Origin: Myxococcales bacterium
GTDB taxonomy: Bacteria; Myxococcota_A; Polyangia; Polyangiales; Houyiibacteriaceae
Reading direction: 5' to 3'
NCBI GenBank assembly: GCA_029861865.1
Contig: JAOTYL010000005.1
Coordinates: 124,001 to 188,000, forward strand
Length of the DNA stretch: 64,000 nt
In this document: positions 34,216-42,664 of the stretch, in pieces
How the letters are laid out: every line of letters begins with the position of its first letter
How positions within the stretch are numbered: position 1 is the first letter of the stretch
Translations under genes and position numbers: made by a program
The notes under the pieces: generated by a model
Database searches by the model: none
Seen by the model: only the letters and a program-made list of their open reading frames with translations
Told to the model about the DNA's origin: nothing

Positions 34216-35745
34216 TCAGAACGCCAGCGTTCCGAACCGACCGTCGCGGGGGACGTCGAAGTCGGTTCCTCGGCGTACCACGGCGACGGTATCGGGTTGC
34301 CAGAGTGGGAATACGGGGATGTCGCGCGCAAGGATCTGCTGCGCCCGCGCGTATGCCGCGCGACGCTCGGCCCGGTCGATCTGGGTCCTTCCGCGTTCGA
34401 ATAGCCTGTCGAGCTCTGCATTCTCGTACCGCCAACGATTAGCACCCTCGCTATCGGGGCCTGGGATCCTGGACGAGTCGAAAAACCAGCTCAGCACGTG
34501 CGGTTCGAACACTTCGGGAACCTGCAAGAGAGTAAGCTCGAAGCGGCCCTTGTTTAGGTCGGCGATCAAGGTAGCGGCCTCGGACGGGCGCATGTCCACC
34601 TCGATTCCGACCTCGCTGAGCATCGCCGCGATCGCCCTCGCGACCGACTGCCGAAATCGATCGGAGGTCGTCCGAAGGACCAACCGCATTCTCGGCTCCG
34701 GCCCTGAAGGGTCGACGAACCCGGCCTCGTCGAGGAGCTCCCGCGCCCGGCTTGGATCGAACGGTTGCGTCGTGAGTGAGTCGAGATGCGCCCAGTGATC
34801 GAATGGAATCCAGCTGTCGGTGATCCGAGCGAGGCCATCGTATTTGGCTTTGACCAGCAGCTGTCGATCGATGGCAGCACCAATTGCCTGACGCACACGG
34901 ACGTCTTGGAGCTTGGGCGAAGTGGTGAGGAAGCCGAGGTACATGGTAGAGACTCCGGGCGCGCTCCGGGTTTCAAACCGTGGATCATTCTGGAACAACG
35001 GAAGCAAGAGCGGTGGAATCGAGCCGATCGCGAGGTCACCCTGCCCGGCAAGCATTCGCAGCGCCCGCGTGTTGTCGTCGCGGATCACCACCAGTCGGAG
35101 GCTCGGAACCTTTGGCGTTCCTCGGTACCAATGTGGATTGGCACGAAGCTCGAGGACGCCTGGCGAACGCTTCACCAAACGATAGGGTCCTGCGCCCACT
35201 GGAAATGGGTCTTCCTCCGTGGCGATCCGACGGCGCGCATCGAGGCGCCGCACGATCGGCAGCTCGAGGTCCGTAACGAAAGTCGCGTGCGGCTCGCGAA
35301 GTACGAACCGAAGGCTTTGTGGATCGAGGATCTCGATGCTTTGGATCCGGCGATACGTGTGCGCGTACCTGCTCTTGAGCTCGGGATCGACGATCCCTCG
35401 AAAGGTTGCCGCGACATCTTGGGCGTCGAGCGGGCTACCGTCACTGAAGCGAAGCCCCTTCTTCAGACGCACTTCGTACTCGATGGGGCTCAGAGCCACG
35501 ACCGACTCGGCGAGGTCTGGGACCACCTCGAGCGTTCTCGGGTCGATGGTGACCAGGGAGGCAAAGAGAAGCCGCGAGACCCGAAGGCCGTAGGGATCGC
35601 CGACGAACCGCGGGTCGAGCTGCTCCGCGTCTCGCGGGAGGACGACTACGAGCACCTCGGGATCGCGCTCGGGTTTGTCGGAGCACCCTGCGCCGATCAC
35701 TAGGAGCAGGGCGAGCACGCTGCTAGTCTGCACCCGATGGCGCAC
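34216..35745 (-). CDS. Family 5 (peptide/dipeptide) solute-binding lipoprotein
   Basis: The 509-residue precursor has a lipoprotein signal (LALLLVIGAGC) and the family 5 extracellular solute-binding fold: D-P-R-F-V-G early, LKKGLRFSDGSPLDAQDV near 105, NPHWYRG near 205 and a C-terminal ELTLLQVPEVFEPH region. It should deliver peptides to an ABC importer, but no permease is adjacent. The start is uncertain: GTG at 35745 gives a basic n-region and overlaps the divergent dacB start by 9 bp; GTG at 35733 leaves 3 bp between the two start codons. Confidence 0.85.
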   Translation of the reverse strand: MRHRVQTSSVLALLLVIGAGCSDKPERDPEVLVVVLPRDAEQLDPRFVGDPYGLRVSRLLFASLVTIDPRTLEVVPDLAESVVALSPIEYEVRLKKGLRFSDGSPLDAQDVAATFRGIVDPELKSRYAHTYRRIQSIEILDPQSLRFVLREPHATFVTDLELPIVRRLDARRRIATEEDPFPVGAGPYRLVKRSPGVLELRANPHWYRGTPKVPSLRLVVIRDDNTRALRMLAGQGDLAIGSIPPLLLPLFQNDPRFETRSAPGVSTMYLGFLTTSPKLQDVRVRQAIGAAIDRQLLVKAKYDGLARITDSWIPFDHWAHLDSLTTQPFDPSRARELLDEAGFVDPSGPEPRMRLVLRTTSDRFRQSVARAIAAMLSEVGIEVDMRPSEAATLIADLNKGRFELTLLQVPEVFEPHVLSWFFDSSRIPGPDSEGANRWRYENAELDRLFERGRTQIDRAERRAAYARAQQILARDIPVFPLWQPDTVAVVRRGTDFDVPRDGRFGTLAF

Positions 35746-37179
35746 CGCGCGCTTCTTTGCCTGAGTCTGTTTGGCCTTCTGGTCGTGAGCCCTGGCGCCC
35801 TCGCCAAGGGCCCCGAGCCCCTCGCCCAAACGATCTCCCACCTGGTCAGCAAGGCTCGGCTCGGGGATCGGATCGGGATCGAGATCGTTCGATTGCACGA
35901 CGGAGCCCAACTCTACCAAAAACATGCCAAGCGCCCCCTGAATCCGGCGTCCAACCAGAAGATACTCACGGCGGCAGCCGCCCTTTGGCGGCTCGGCCCT
36001 ACCTTTCGAGCGTCCACCAGGGTCGAAGGCATCCTCGAGAACGGGAAAGTAAAGCGACTGATCCTTCGGGCCGCGGGGGACCCAAGCCTCGGGTACCGCA
36101 CCTTGTTTGCGCTGGCCCAAGCGCTGCGGCTGCGCGGTGTCGACCGGGTGGAACAGATCATCATCGACGATAGTTACTTCGATCGCGAGATGCTTCCTCC
36201 GGCTTTCGACCAGCAGCCCGCTGAGACTGCAGCTTTTCGCGCGGCCATTGCCGCGTTTTCGGTAGACCACAATAGCTACGTCGTTCACGTCGGACCTGGG
36301 TCCAAGGTGGGCGCCCAAGGGCGGGCACGAGTTCTCGCCGACGGTTACATCGCGGTCGAGAATCAAACCGTCACGAAGGCGAGCGGACCGCCAAAGATTC
36401 AAATCGACCACAAGACCAAGAAAGACGGTCGCCTTGAGGTCAAAGTCAGTGGCCAAGTCCCGGTAACCACGCGGACGCTGTACTATCGTCGGCGCGTTCC
36501 CGATCCCCGTGCTCACGCGGCTAGCCTCTGGGTACGCGCGCTTCGTCAGGTCGGAATGCGGGGTGCTCTCGACGTCGACTATGCCCAAGTCACTGAACGG
36601 CTGCCGGTTCTCGCCGACATGCCGTCGGGAGAGTTGAGCGCCCTCCTCTATTCGGTCGGCAAGTGGAGCGACAACTTCACGGCCGAGATGCTGCTCAAGA
36701 TCATGGGCGCGGAGTCACAAACCCCCGGCACCTCCGCGCGGGGCGTCGAGGTCGTCCGCGAGGAGTTGGCGTCTCGCGGGGTTGACGTCGAGGGGCTGAT
36801 CATGATCAATGGCTCGGGCCTTTTCGACGGCAACCAGGTGTCGCCGCATCACATCACCCAGACGTTGGTTGCCGCCTATCGTGACCCTGCCATCCGCCCT
36901 GAGTATGTTTCGCAGTTTGCCGTGGGAGGGACGGACGGGACGCTCCAGTCCCGTCTCAAGAATCTGCCGCGAGCGAGGATGGTGCGGGCGAAGACGGGAA
37001 CCCTGCGGGATGTGATCGCGCTGTCGGGCTACGTTCTCGGCGAACCCGACAAATCGGTCGCATTCAGCTTCTTGGCGAACGGAATTGCAGGGAAACAAGC
37101 CGAAGCAAGAGATCTCGCAGACCAAATCGTCACGCTGCTGGCCGGGTACGCGAGTCTGCCAGAGCCGTCGCGCCGCTGA
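35737..37179 (+). CDS. dacB: D-Ala-D-Ala carboxypeptidase/endopeptidase, PBP4 type
   Basis: The 480-residue precursor has a signal peptide (cleavage near ALA-KG, residue 23). The penicillin-binding active site is complete: S-N-Q-K near 72, S-D-N near 311 and K-T-G near 418. Class C PBP length with the extra domain between SxxK and SDN is normal. It trims and hydrolyses peptidoglycan cross-links in the periplasm. Nearly no intergenic sequence separates its ATG from the divergent lipoprotein gene, so its promoter must lie inside that gene. Confidence 0.92.
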   Translation: MAHRALLCLSLFGLLVVSPGALAKGPEPLAQTISHLVSKARLGDRIGIEIVRLHDGAQLYQKHAKRPLNPASNQKILTAAAALWRLGPTFRASTRVEGILENGKVKRLILRAAGDPSLGYRTLFALAQALRLRGVDRVEQIIIDDSYFDREMLPPAFDQQPAETAAFRAAIAAFSVDHNSYVVHVGPGSKVGAQGRARVLADGYIAVENQTVTKASGPPKIQIDHKTKKDGRLEVKVSGQVPVTTRTLYYRRRVPDPRAHAASLWVRALRQVGMRGALDVDYAQVTERLPVLADMPSGELSALLYSVGKWSDNFTAEMLLKIMGAESQTPGTSARGVEVVREELASRGVDVEGLIMINGSGLFDGNQVSPHHITQTLVAAYRDPAIRPEYVSQFAVGGTDGTLQSRLKNLPRARMVRAKTGTLRDVIALSGYVLGEPDKSVAFSFLANGIAGKQAEARDLADQIVTLLAGYASLPEPSRR

Positions 37180-37180
37180 C

Positions 37181-39313
37181 ATGTCACGACGCGTCATCTT
37201 GTTGCTGTTGATCCTCGTCTTGCCAAGGTGCGCAGGGGCCCCCAAGACCTCGTCCGAGTATCCAACCCCAATCATGACGCCACCCGTTGCCCCCATTCAG
37301 CCTCGCTCGATCACGCTGCACGACGACACGCGCGTCGACAATTATCAATGGCTTCGCGACAAAGGCGCCGAGGGAGTCATTGCCCATCTCGAAGCCGAGA
37401 ACGCCTACACCGCCGCGTTGATGAAGCCGACCGAAGTCCTTCAGAAAGCCCTTTACGAAGAGATCGTCGGTCGGATTCAGGAGACAGACCAAAGCGCGCC
37501 CTATCGGAAGGGCGATTTCGAGTACTACCACCGCACCGAGCAAGGCAAGCAGTACCGGATCTACTGTCGGCGAGAGCCCGGTAAGCCAGCAACCGAAGCG
37601 GTATTGCTCGATATGAATGCGCGCGCGGAGAATCTGCCCTTTCTAGGCTTGGGAGTTTACGAAGTTTCGCCAGATGGCCGCTACCTCGCATTCTCGCTCG
37701 ATGAGACTGGATTCCGTGACTACACGCTTCAGGTCAAGGATCTCCGTTCCGGCGACGTGCTGCCCGAACGCATCGAGAAGGTGAAGTCGTTGGCATGGGC
37801 CAGCGACAGCCAAACCTTCCTCTACACGATGGACGATGAGACCAAGCGCTCCTACCGGGTCTTGCGGCACCGTTTGGGCGATTCCAACGACGATCCGATC
37901 CTGTACCAGGAAGACGACGAACGCTTTCGAATGGCGGTATGGCGCTCGCGAAGCGGGCAGTACCTGTTTCGCGGCGCGTTCAGTCACACGACCACCGAGA
38001 TCGGATTTCTCGAGGCAGAAGACCCGAGCGGAACCTGGCGACTCGTGGCAGAGCGAAAACAGGATCACGAATACGCGGTCGCTCATCGGGGCGATGAGTT
38101 TCTGATCAGGACCAACGACCAGGGCCGGAACTTCCGCATCGTGCGCGCGCCGGTCGCCGCACCTCAACCGCCTTCATGGAAAGAGGTCGTCGCTCATCGT
38201 GACGACGTCATGGTGGAGGGTCTCGATGTCTTCGAAGACTTCTACGTGCTGTCCGAGCGCGAAATGGGGCTCCCCTACATTCGCGTCGCTGGTTTCGGGG
38301 ACGGTGAATTCCATCGCGTCAGCATGGACGAGCCGGTCTACTCGCTCTACCCGGGAGCAAATGAAGAGTTCTCGACCACTACCCTTCGATTCGGGTACGA
38401 GTCGCTCACCGCGCCCGACTCGGTCTTCGACTACGACGTAGCCGCACGCAAGCGCAGGCTGATCAAACAGATCGAGGTGCTCGGTGGATATGAGCCCACC
38501 AGCTATCGATCGGAGCGCCTCTGGGCCACGGCCGGCGATGGAACCAGGGTGCCCATCTCGGTGGTTTACAAGAAAGGCACCCCGCTGGACGGCTCAGCCC
38601 CGATGGTGTTGGCCGGATACGGCTCGTATGGGTTCCCATATCCGACCGTGTTCTCGCACGCTCGCGTAAGCCTGCTCGACCGAGGCTTTGTGTACGCGAT
38701 TGCTCACGTTCGCGGTGGGGGCGAGCTCGGGAAGTCCTGGCACGACCAAGGGAGGATGGAGCACAAAGAAAACACGTTTGCGGATTTCATCGCCGTCGCG
38801 GAACACTTGATTGCCAAAGGCTATACCTCGAGCGAGCGGCTCGCGATCATGGGCGGCAGCGCGGGGGGCCTGCTGATGGGAGCCGTGGTCAACAGGCGTC
38901 CGGACCTTTTCGGCATCGTGGTGTCGTTGGTTCCGTTCGTGGACGTGCTCAACACCATGCTCGACGACTCCTTGCCACTCACGGTTGGAGAGTACGAGGA
39001 ATGGGGCAACCCCAGGGAGAGGGAGGCCTATTTCCGAATCAAGGAATATTGCCCTTATACGAACATCGGTGCACACGACTACCCGACGATGCTTGTGCGC
39101 ACCTCGCTGAACGACAGCCAAGTCATGTACTGGGAACCCGCCAAGTACGTCGCCAAGCTCCGGGCCCACAAGACCGACCAAAACCCATTGCTCTTCCGCA
39201 TCAACATGGAAGCAGGCCACGGCGGGGCCTCAGGGCGGTACGACTACCTCGAGGAAACCGCCTTCGACTATGCTTTCATTCTCGAAGCTACGTTCAGCCG
39301 GCGATCGCCTTGA
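37181..39313 (+). CDS. Oligopeptidase B / prolyl oligopeptidase (S9A), exported
   Basis: The 710-residue precursor has a hydrophobic signal (VILLLLILVLPRC; Cys there may be lipidated but -1 is Arg), an N-terminal beta-propeller, and a C-terminal alpha/beta hydrolase domain. The nucleophile is in GGSAGG near 557, the Asp in N-D-S-Q-V near 645 and the His in EAGHGGASGRY near 680. The run YEEWGNP and acidic substrate-pocket region match oligopeptidase B, which cuts after Arg/Lys in short peptides. It follows dacB by one base. Confidence 0.9.
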   Translation: MSRRVILLLLILVLPRCAGAPKTSSEYPTPIMTPPVAPIQPRSITLHDDTRVDNYQWLRDKGAEGVIAHLEAENAYTAALMKPTEVLQKALYEEIVGRIQETDQSAPYRKGDFEYYHRTEQGKQYRIYCRREPGKPATEAVLLDMNARAENLPFLGLGVYEVSPDGRYLAFSLDETGFRDYTLQVKDLRSGDVLPERIEKVKSLAWASDSQTFLYTMDDETKRSYRVLRHRLGDSNDDPILYQEDDERFRMAVWRSRSGQYLFRGAFSHTTTEIGFLEAEDPSGTWRLVAERKQDHEYAVAHRGDEFLIRTNDQGRNFRIVRAPVAAPQPPSWKEVVAHRDDVMVEGLDVFEDFYVLSEREMGLPYIRVAGFGDGEFHRVSMDEPVYSLYPGANEEFSTTTLRFGYESLTAPDSVFDYDVAARKRRLIKQIEVLGGYEPTSYRSERLWATAGDGTRVPISVVYKKGTPLDGSAPMVLAGYGSYGFPYPTVFSHARVSLLDRGFVYAIAHVRGGGELGKSWHDQGRMEHKENTFADFIAVAEHLIAKGYTSSERLAIMGGSAGGLLMGAVVNRRPDLFGIVVSLVPFVDVLNTMLDDSLPLTVGEYEEWGNPREREAYFRIKEYCPYTNIGAHDYPTMLVRTSLNDSQVMYWEPAKYVAKLRAHKTDQNPLLFRINMEAGHGGASGRYDYLEETAFDYAFILEATFSRRSP

Positions 39314-39938
39314 TGCTCCAGGCGATGATCAGTTGGGCTGCATAGTAGATGGGGAGGCCCCAGAGGCGGTTCACGAAGCCAGGCGACACGAATCGGTCGC
39401 GCACCACGGCGATGTCCGAGACGGTGAACATCACAGCGCCGACCGGGACCATCCACGGAGCGCCCGCCGCTCCTGCGCTGACCGCGACTACGCACATCGC
39501 GGCGATGACGAACATGTAGATCCCGATCGGGATGCGCATGTCAGGGGCGTGCGGAAAGACCCAGCGCGCGATGAAGGCCATGAGGGCGGCCATCGCAACT
39601 GCAGCGATGAACGCCTGCGGGCCGCTCATCGGTAGAGAGCCAAACGCGATCACATAGGCGACATGGCCCAACAAGAACGAAACCAGCCCAGCGATGAAAG
39701 CCGTTTTTCCGTTGCCTAGCAGACAGACATCGCCGACGGCCCCGAGAATCAGCCCCACCAAAACGATATTCCCGTAGCGCGACTCGAGGGCCCCAAAGCC
39801 GATCGCTGCGACGATGAACCCGGCTGAAGCCAAGGGTTTGAAGATCGCTCGGATCCTGGGGCGCTTCTTCCACGCGCCCCAGAGCAGGCCGGCCAGGCCC
39901 ACGGCGGTCATCAACTCGCCTAGTCCGTTTAGAGTCAT
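39294..39938 (-). CDS. YhhN/TMEM86-family membrane protein
   Basis: The 214-residue protein has about eight membrane helices and the family motifs: K-P-L-A-S near residue 36 and G-L-I-L-G-A-V-G-D-V-C-L-L near 64, plus VSDIAVVRDRFV and the closing YYAAQLIIAWS. Eukaryotic TMEM86 acts on lysoplasmalogen; myxobacteria make ether lipids, so such a role is plausible but unproven. The start is ATG at 39938. It overlaps the oligopeptidase gene by 20 bp tail to tail. Confidence 0.85.
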   Translation of the reverse strand: MTLNGLGELMTAVGLAGLLWGAWKKRPRIRAIFKPLASAGFIVAAIGFGALESRYGNIVLVGLILGAVGDVCLLGNGKTAFIAGLVSFLLGHVAYVIAFGSLPMSGPQAFIAAVAMAALMAFIARWVFPHAPDMRIPIGIYMFVIAAMCVVAVSAGAAGAPWMVPVGAVMFTVSDIAVVRDRFVSPGFVNRLWGLPIYYAAQLIIAWSIKAIAG

Positions 39939-40072
39939 CTGCGCTTCCGTGCGCTTCCGTGCGCTCCGCTCGCTACGGCGGGGTGTACCACGTCCTCGTC
40001 CGAGCGAGCGCCGCGAGCGACCGAAAGGATTGCGCCTTGGCCCTAGACCGTGCATGGCATGCACGAGGGGCC

Positions 40073-40969
40073 ATGACCTCCACTCCCCCCATCGTCACGA
40101 ACGACCAGATCGCCAGCATCCTCGAGCAGGTGGCCGACCAGCTCGAAGCTCAACATGCCAACATCTATCGAATCGATGCGTACCGCGCAGGAGCGGCGGT
40201 AGTGCGGGGGCACGAGAGCAGCATTCAGGAGTTGGCCCTGACGGGGGGGCGCGAAGCTCTCGATGCCCTTCCGCAGATTGGGTCTAGCCTGTCGGGCTCG
40301 ATCGAAGAGATCGCATACTCGGGGCGTCTGCGTTTGCTCGATCGACTGCATGGCCGGCTTTCGCCCGTCGAGCTGTTCAAGAGGGTCCCGGGGATCGGTG
40401 AGGAGCTCGCAGAACGGATCCATCGAGAGCTCGACATCGATACCCTCGAGGCATTGGAAGTCGCCGCGCACGATGGACGGCTCGACGCCGTTGCAGGCTT
40501 TGGTCCGCGCCGCCTCGAAGCGGTTCGCGACATTTTGGCTACCATGCTTACCCGGTCTGCCCGCGGTCGCGCCCGGCGGTTCGACGAGCTCGAGAAGGCA
40601 GGGGCCCAGGTGAGCGCGCCCACCGGTGCACATGTGCGACCGGATGTCGGTCTTCTCTTGAAGGTCGACCAGCAATATCGGGAGCAGGCCGAGGCAGACT
40701 CGCTTCCACGCATCGCGCCGCGACGAAACAATCCCGACGGGGCGGCCTGGCTTCCCATCCTACACACGTACGAGGATGGCTGGCACTTGACCGCCCTGTT
40801 CTCCAACACCGACCGCGCGCACGAGCTCGGCCGCACGCGTGATTGGGTGGTGATCTATTTCGAGCGAGACGGTGACGAGGGCCAATGCACTGTCGTCACC
40901 GAGTATCGGGGCCCTCTCGCTGGGAAGCGTGTCGTCCGCGGCCGCGAGGACGAGTGTGAATTAAATTAG
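40073..40969 (+). CDS. Orphan PolX-type helix-hairpin-helix protein without polymerase
   Basis: The 298-residue protein has the N-terminal domain of bacterial PolX: an 8-kDa-like region with IYRIDAYRAGA near 35 and three HhH motifs (LPQIGSSLSGSI near 67, VPGIGEELAERI near 107, VAGFGPRRLEAV near 145). The nucleotidyltransferase palm and PHP domain are absent; instead residues about 190-295 form a beta-rich unknown domain (ILHTYEDGWHLTALFSNT, WVVIYFERDG). DNA binding is likely, activity unknown. The ATG at 40073 follows GAGG. The 134-bp gap upstream holds a CGCTTCCGTG direct repeat and nothing else I recognise. Confidence 0.8.
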   Translation: MTSTPPIVTNDQIASILEQVADQLEAQHANIYRIDAYRAGAAVVRGHESSIQELALTGGREALDALPQIGSSLSGSIEEIAYSGRLRLLDRLHGRLSPVELFKRVPGIGEELAERIHRELDIDTLEALEVAAHDGRLDAVAGFGPRRLEAVRDILATMLTRSARGRARRFDELEKAGAQVSAPTGAHVRPDVGLLLKVDQQYREQAEADSLPRIAPRRNNPDGAAWLPILHTYEDGWHLTALFSNTDRAHELGRTRDWVVIYFERDGDEGQCTVVTEYRGPLAGKRVVRGREDECELN

Positions 40970-41027
40970 CTGCGCCGGCGTAGGGGGGGCCTAGCCGGCG
41001 CTCGAGTCGTGGGCAACGGGCTGCCCG

Positions 41028-42425
41028 CTACTCTTTGATCTGCCGTCGGATCTTTCCGAGCGCTTGCTCTTGAAGCTGACGGATGCGCTCACGCGACAGG
41101 TTGTACTTGTCGCCGATCTCTTTGAGGGTGAGCTCGTCTTCATCGTCGAGGCCGAAACGCCATCGGAGAATGCGTGCCTCCATCGGCGTCAGCGTATCGA
41201 GAAGCCTTCGCACCTCGTCGCTCCACTTGCGAGAGACGAGCTGCTCGTATGGGGTCGGCACGTTTTCCTCTTCGAGGAAATCGATGAACTTTCGTCCGTC
41301 TTCGTCGTTGACTGGACGATCGAGGGAGAACGGGGTCTCGGCCCAATAGCCCTTGATCTTTTCGAGCTTCTCGGCGGCGATGCCCGTCTCTTTTTCGAGC
41401 TCTTCGGGCGTCGGCTGCTTGCCGGTGCGGGTGGCGATAGCCTGCGTTGCGCGGGCGACGCGGTTGTACGTGTCCAGCATGTGGACCGGAATGCGTACCG
41501 CTCGGCCCTTGTCGGCGAGAGCACGGCTGATCGCGTGGCGAATCCACCACGAGGCATAAGTGCTGAAACGGTAGCCGCGATTGTGGTCGAAGCGCTCGAC
41601 GGCCTTCATCAGACCGATGTTGCCCTCTTGAATGAGGTCGATGAGCGGAAGGCGACCGCGGTTGTACCGACGTGCGATCGAAACGACCAGACGCAGATTG
41701 GCCGCTACGAAGCGATTCTTCGCACGCTGCTGAGACTTCTGCGCCGTGCGCACCGCGCGCAGGTACTTCTTGAACGCGGGCGTCATGCGAACGTGGTCTC
41801 CCACGATGTCGCGCTCGTCGGCGAACTTGCCCGCAAGCCGATGAACGGCACGGTCGGACTCCTGAACGAAGAGGCGATCGCTATCGAGCTCTCGCATCTT
41901 TGTGGCAAGCTGCAGGCACACGTCGCCCCAGCGCGCCTCTTGGCGCTTACCGAGCTTGTCGGCCTTCGCGCTTCGGCAGAGCTTGCGAAGCGCGGCGATC
42001 TCCGAAAGCGGCTGCTCCTCGACACGCATCTCGATCACGGTTGCGACCGTCTCGAAACACGGCGGATAGCTGAAGAGAGCCTCCCAGTAGGCGATCTCGA
42101 GCCGTTCAACCCGCTTGGCCGCCTCGATCTCCTCCTGGGGTGTGAGGACCCGATGACCGATCATCTCGCGGAAGTAGCGCGTGAGGGTCGAATCCCCGGC
42201 GCCTTGGCGCTCGAATTCCTTGAGGGCCTTCTCGCTCTCGAGTCGGGCCTTTTCCAGCTGTTCTTTCGAAGGCTCGGCGGACTGAGGTGCCGCGGTCTCA
42301 GCTTTGACCACTGCGCGCTCCTTCCCCGCAACCTTGGGCTCCGTCGCTTTGGATGCCTTGGCCTGGACCCTACTCTTTCGAGTGGTCTTGCTGGTGGACT
42401 GTCTTGTCGCTGCCTGTCGTGCCAT
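41028..42425 (-). CDS. RpoD-family (group 2) RNA polymerase sigma factor
   Basis: The 465-residue protein has a Lys/Ala-rich N-terminus, region 1.2 ([21 protein letters not shown]), region 2 ([17 protein letters not shown] and [18 protein letters not shown]), region 3 and region 4 ([23 protein letters not shown]). It lacks a large region 1.1, so it looks like an RpoS- or SigC-type alternative factor rather than the housekeeping one. AAGGA lies close before the ATG at 42425. A non-conserved insertion near 130-220 separates regions 1.2 and 2. Confidence 0.9.
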   Translation of the reverse strand: MARQAATRQSTSKTTRKSRVQAKASKATEPKVAGKERAVVKAETAAPQSAEPSKEQLEKARLESEKALKEFERQGAGDSTLTRYFREMIGHRVLTPQEEIEAAKRVERLEIAYWEALFSYPPCFETVATVIEMRVEEQPLSEIAALRKLCRSAKADKLGKRQEARWGDVCLQLATKMRELDSDRLFVQESDRAVHRLAGKFADERDIVGDHVRMTPAFKKYLRAVRTAQKSQQRAKNRFVAANLRLVVSIARRYNRGRLPLIDLIQEGNIGLMKAVERFDHNRGYRFSTYASWWIRHAISRALADKGRAVRIPVHMLDTYNRVARATQAIATRTGKQPTPEELEKETGIAAEKLEKIKGYWAETPFSLDRPVNDEDGRKFIDFLEEENVPTPYEQLVSRKWSDEVRRLLDTLTPMEARILRWRFGLDDEDELTLKEIGDKYNLSRERIRQLQEQALGKIRRQIKE

Positions 42426-42525
42426 TTTCCTTTTTGCCTCCGGTGGCGCCCCTCGTGAGCAGTGGCACCCCGTGTGTTGGCTGAACACCAGAACACGTCC
42501 GGATGTTCCTCGGACTCGAGATCAC

Positions 42526-42573
42526 CATCTCGGCTAGAGCGAGATGCACGCTCCGTGCCGGAAATCGCACGGA
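42526..42573. other. Two hairpins between the sigma factor and ABC exporter genes
   Basis: CATCTCG (42526-42532) pairs with CGAGATG (42540-42546), and TCCGTGC (42552-42558) with GCACGGA (42567-42573); both stems are perfect 7 bp with 7-8-base loops. They sit in the 239-bp divergent gap and could be regulatory RNA structure or protein sites. No T run follows, so they are not typical terminators. Confidence 0.4.
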
Positions 42574-42664
42574 ACGCAGAATTCGCCCTCTAGCGTGTCG
42601 CTTCCTAGTAAGGGCAACTTTGAGTATATGGGTCCTTCGACGAGCTTGAGAAGGGCAATTCTTC

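Noticed and set aside
41064-42458. Plus-strand open frame of 464 codons
   Set aside because: Exact antisense of an intact RpoD-family sigma factor gene.
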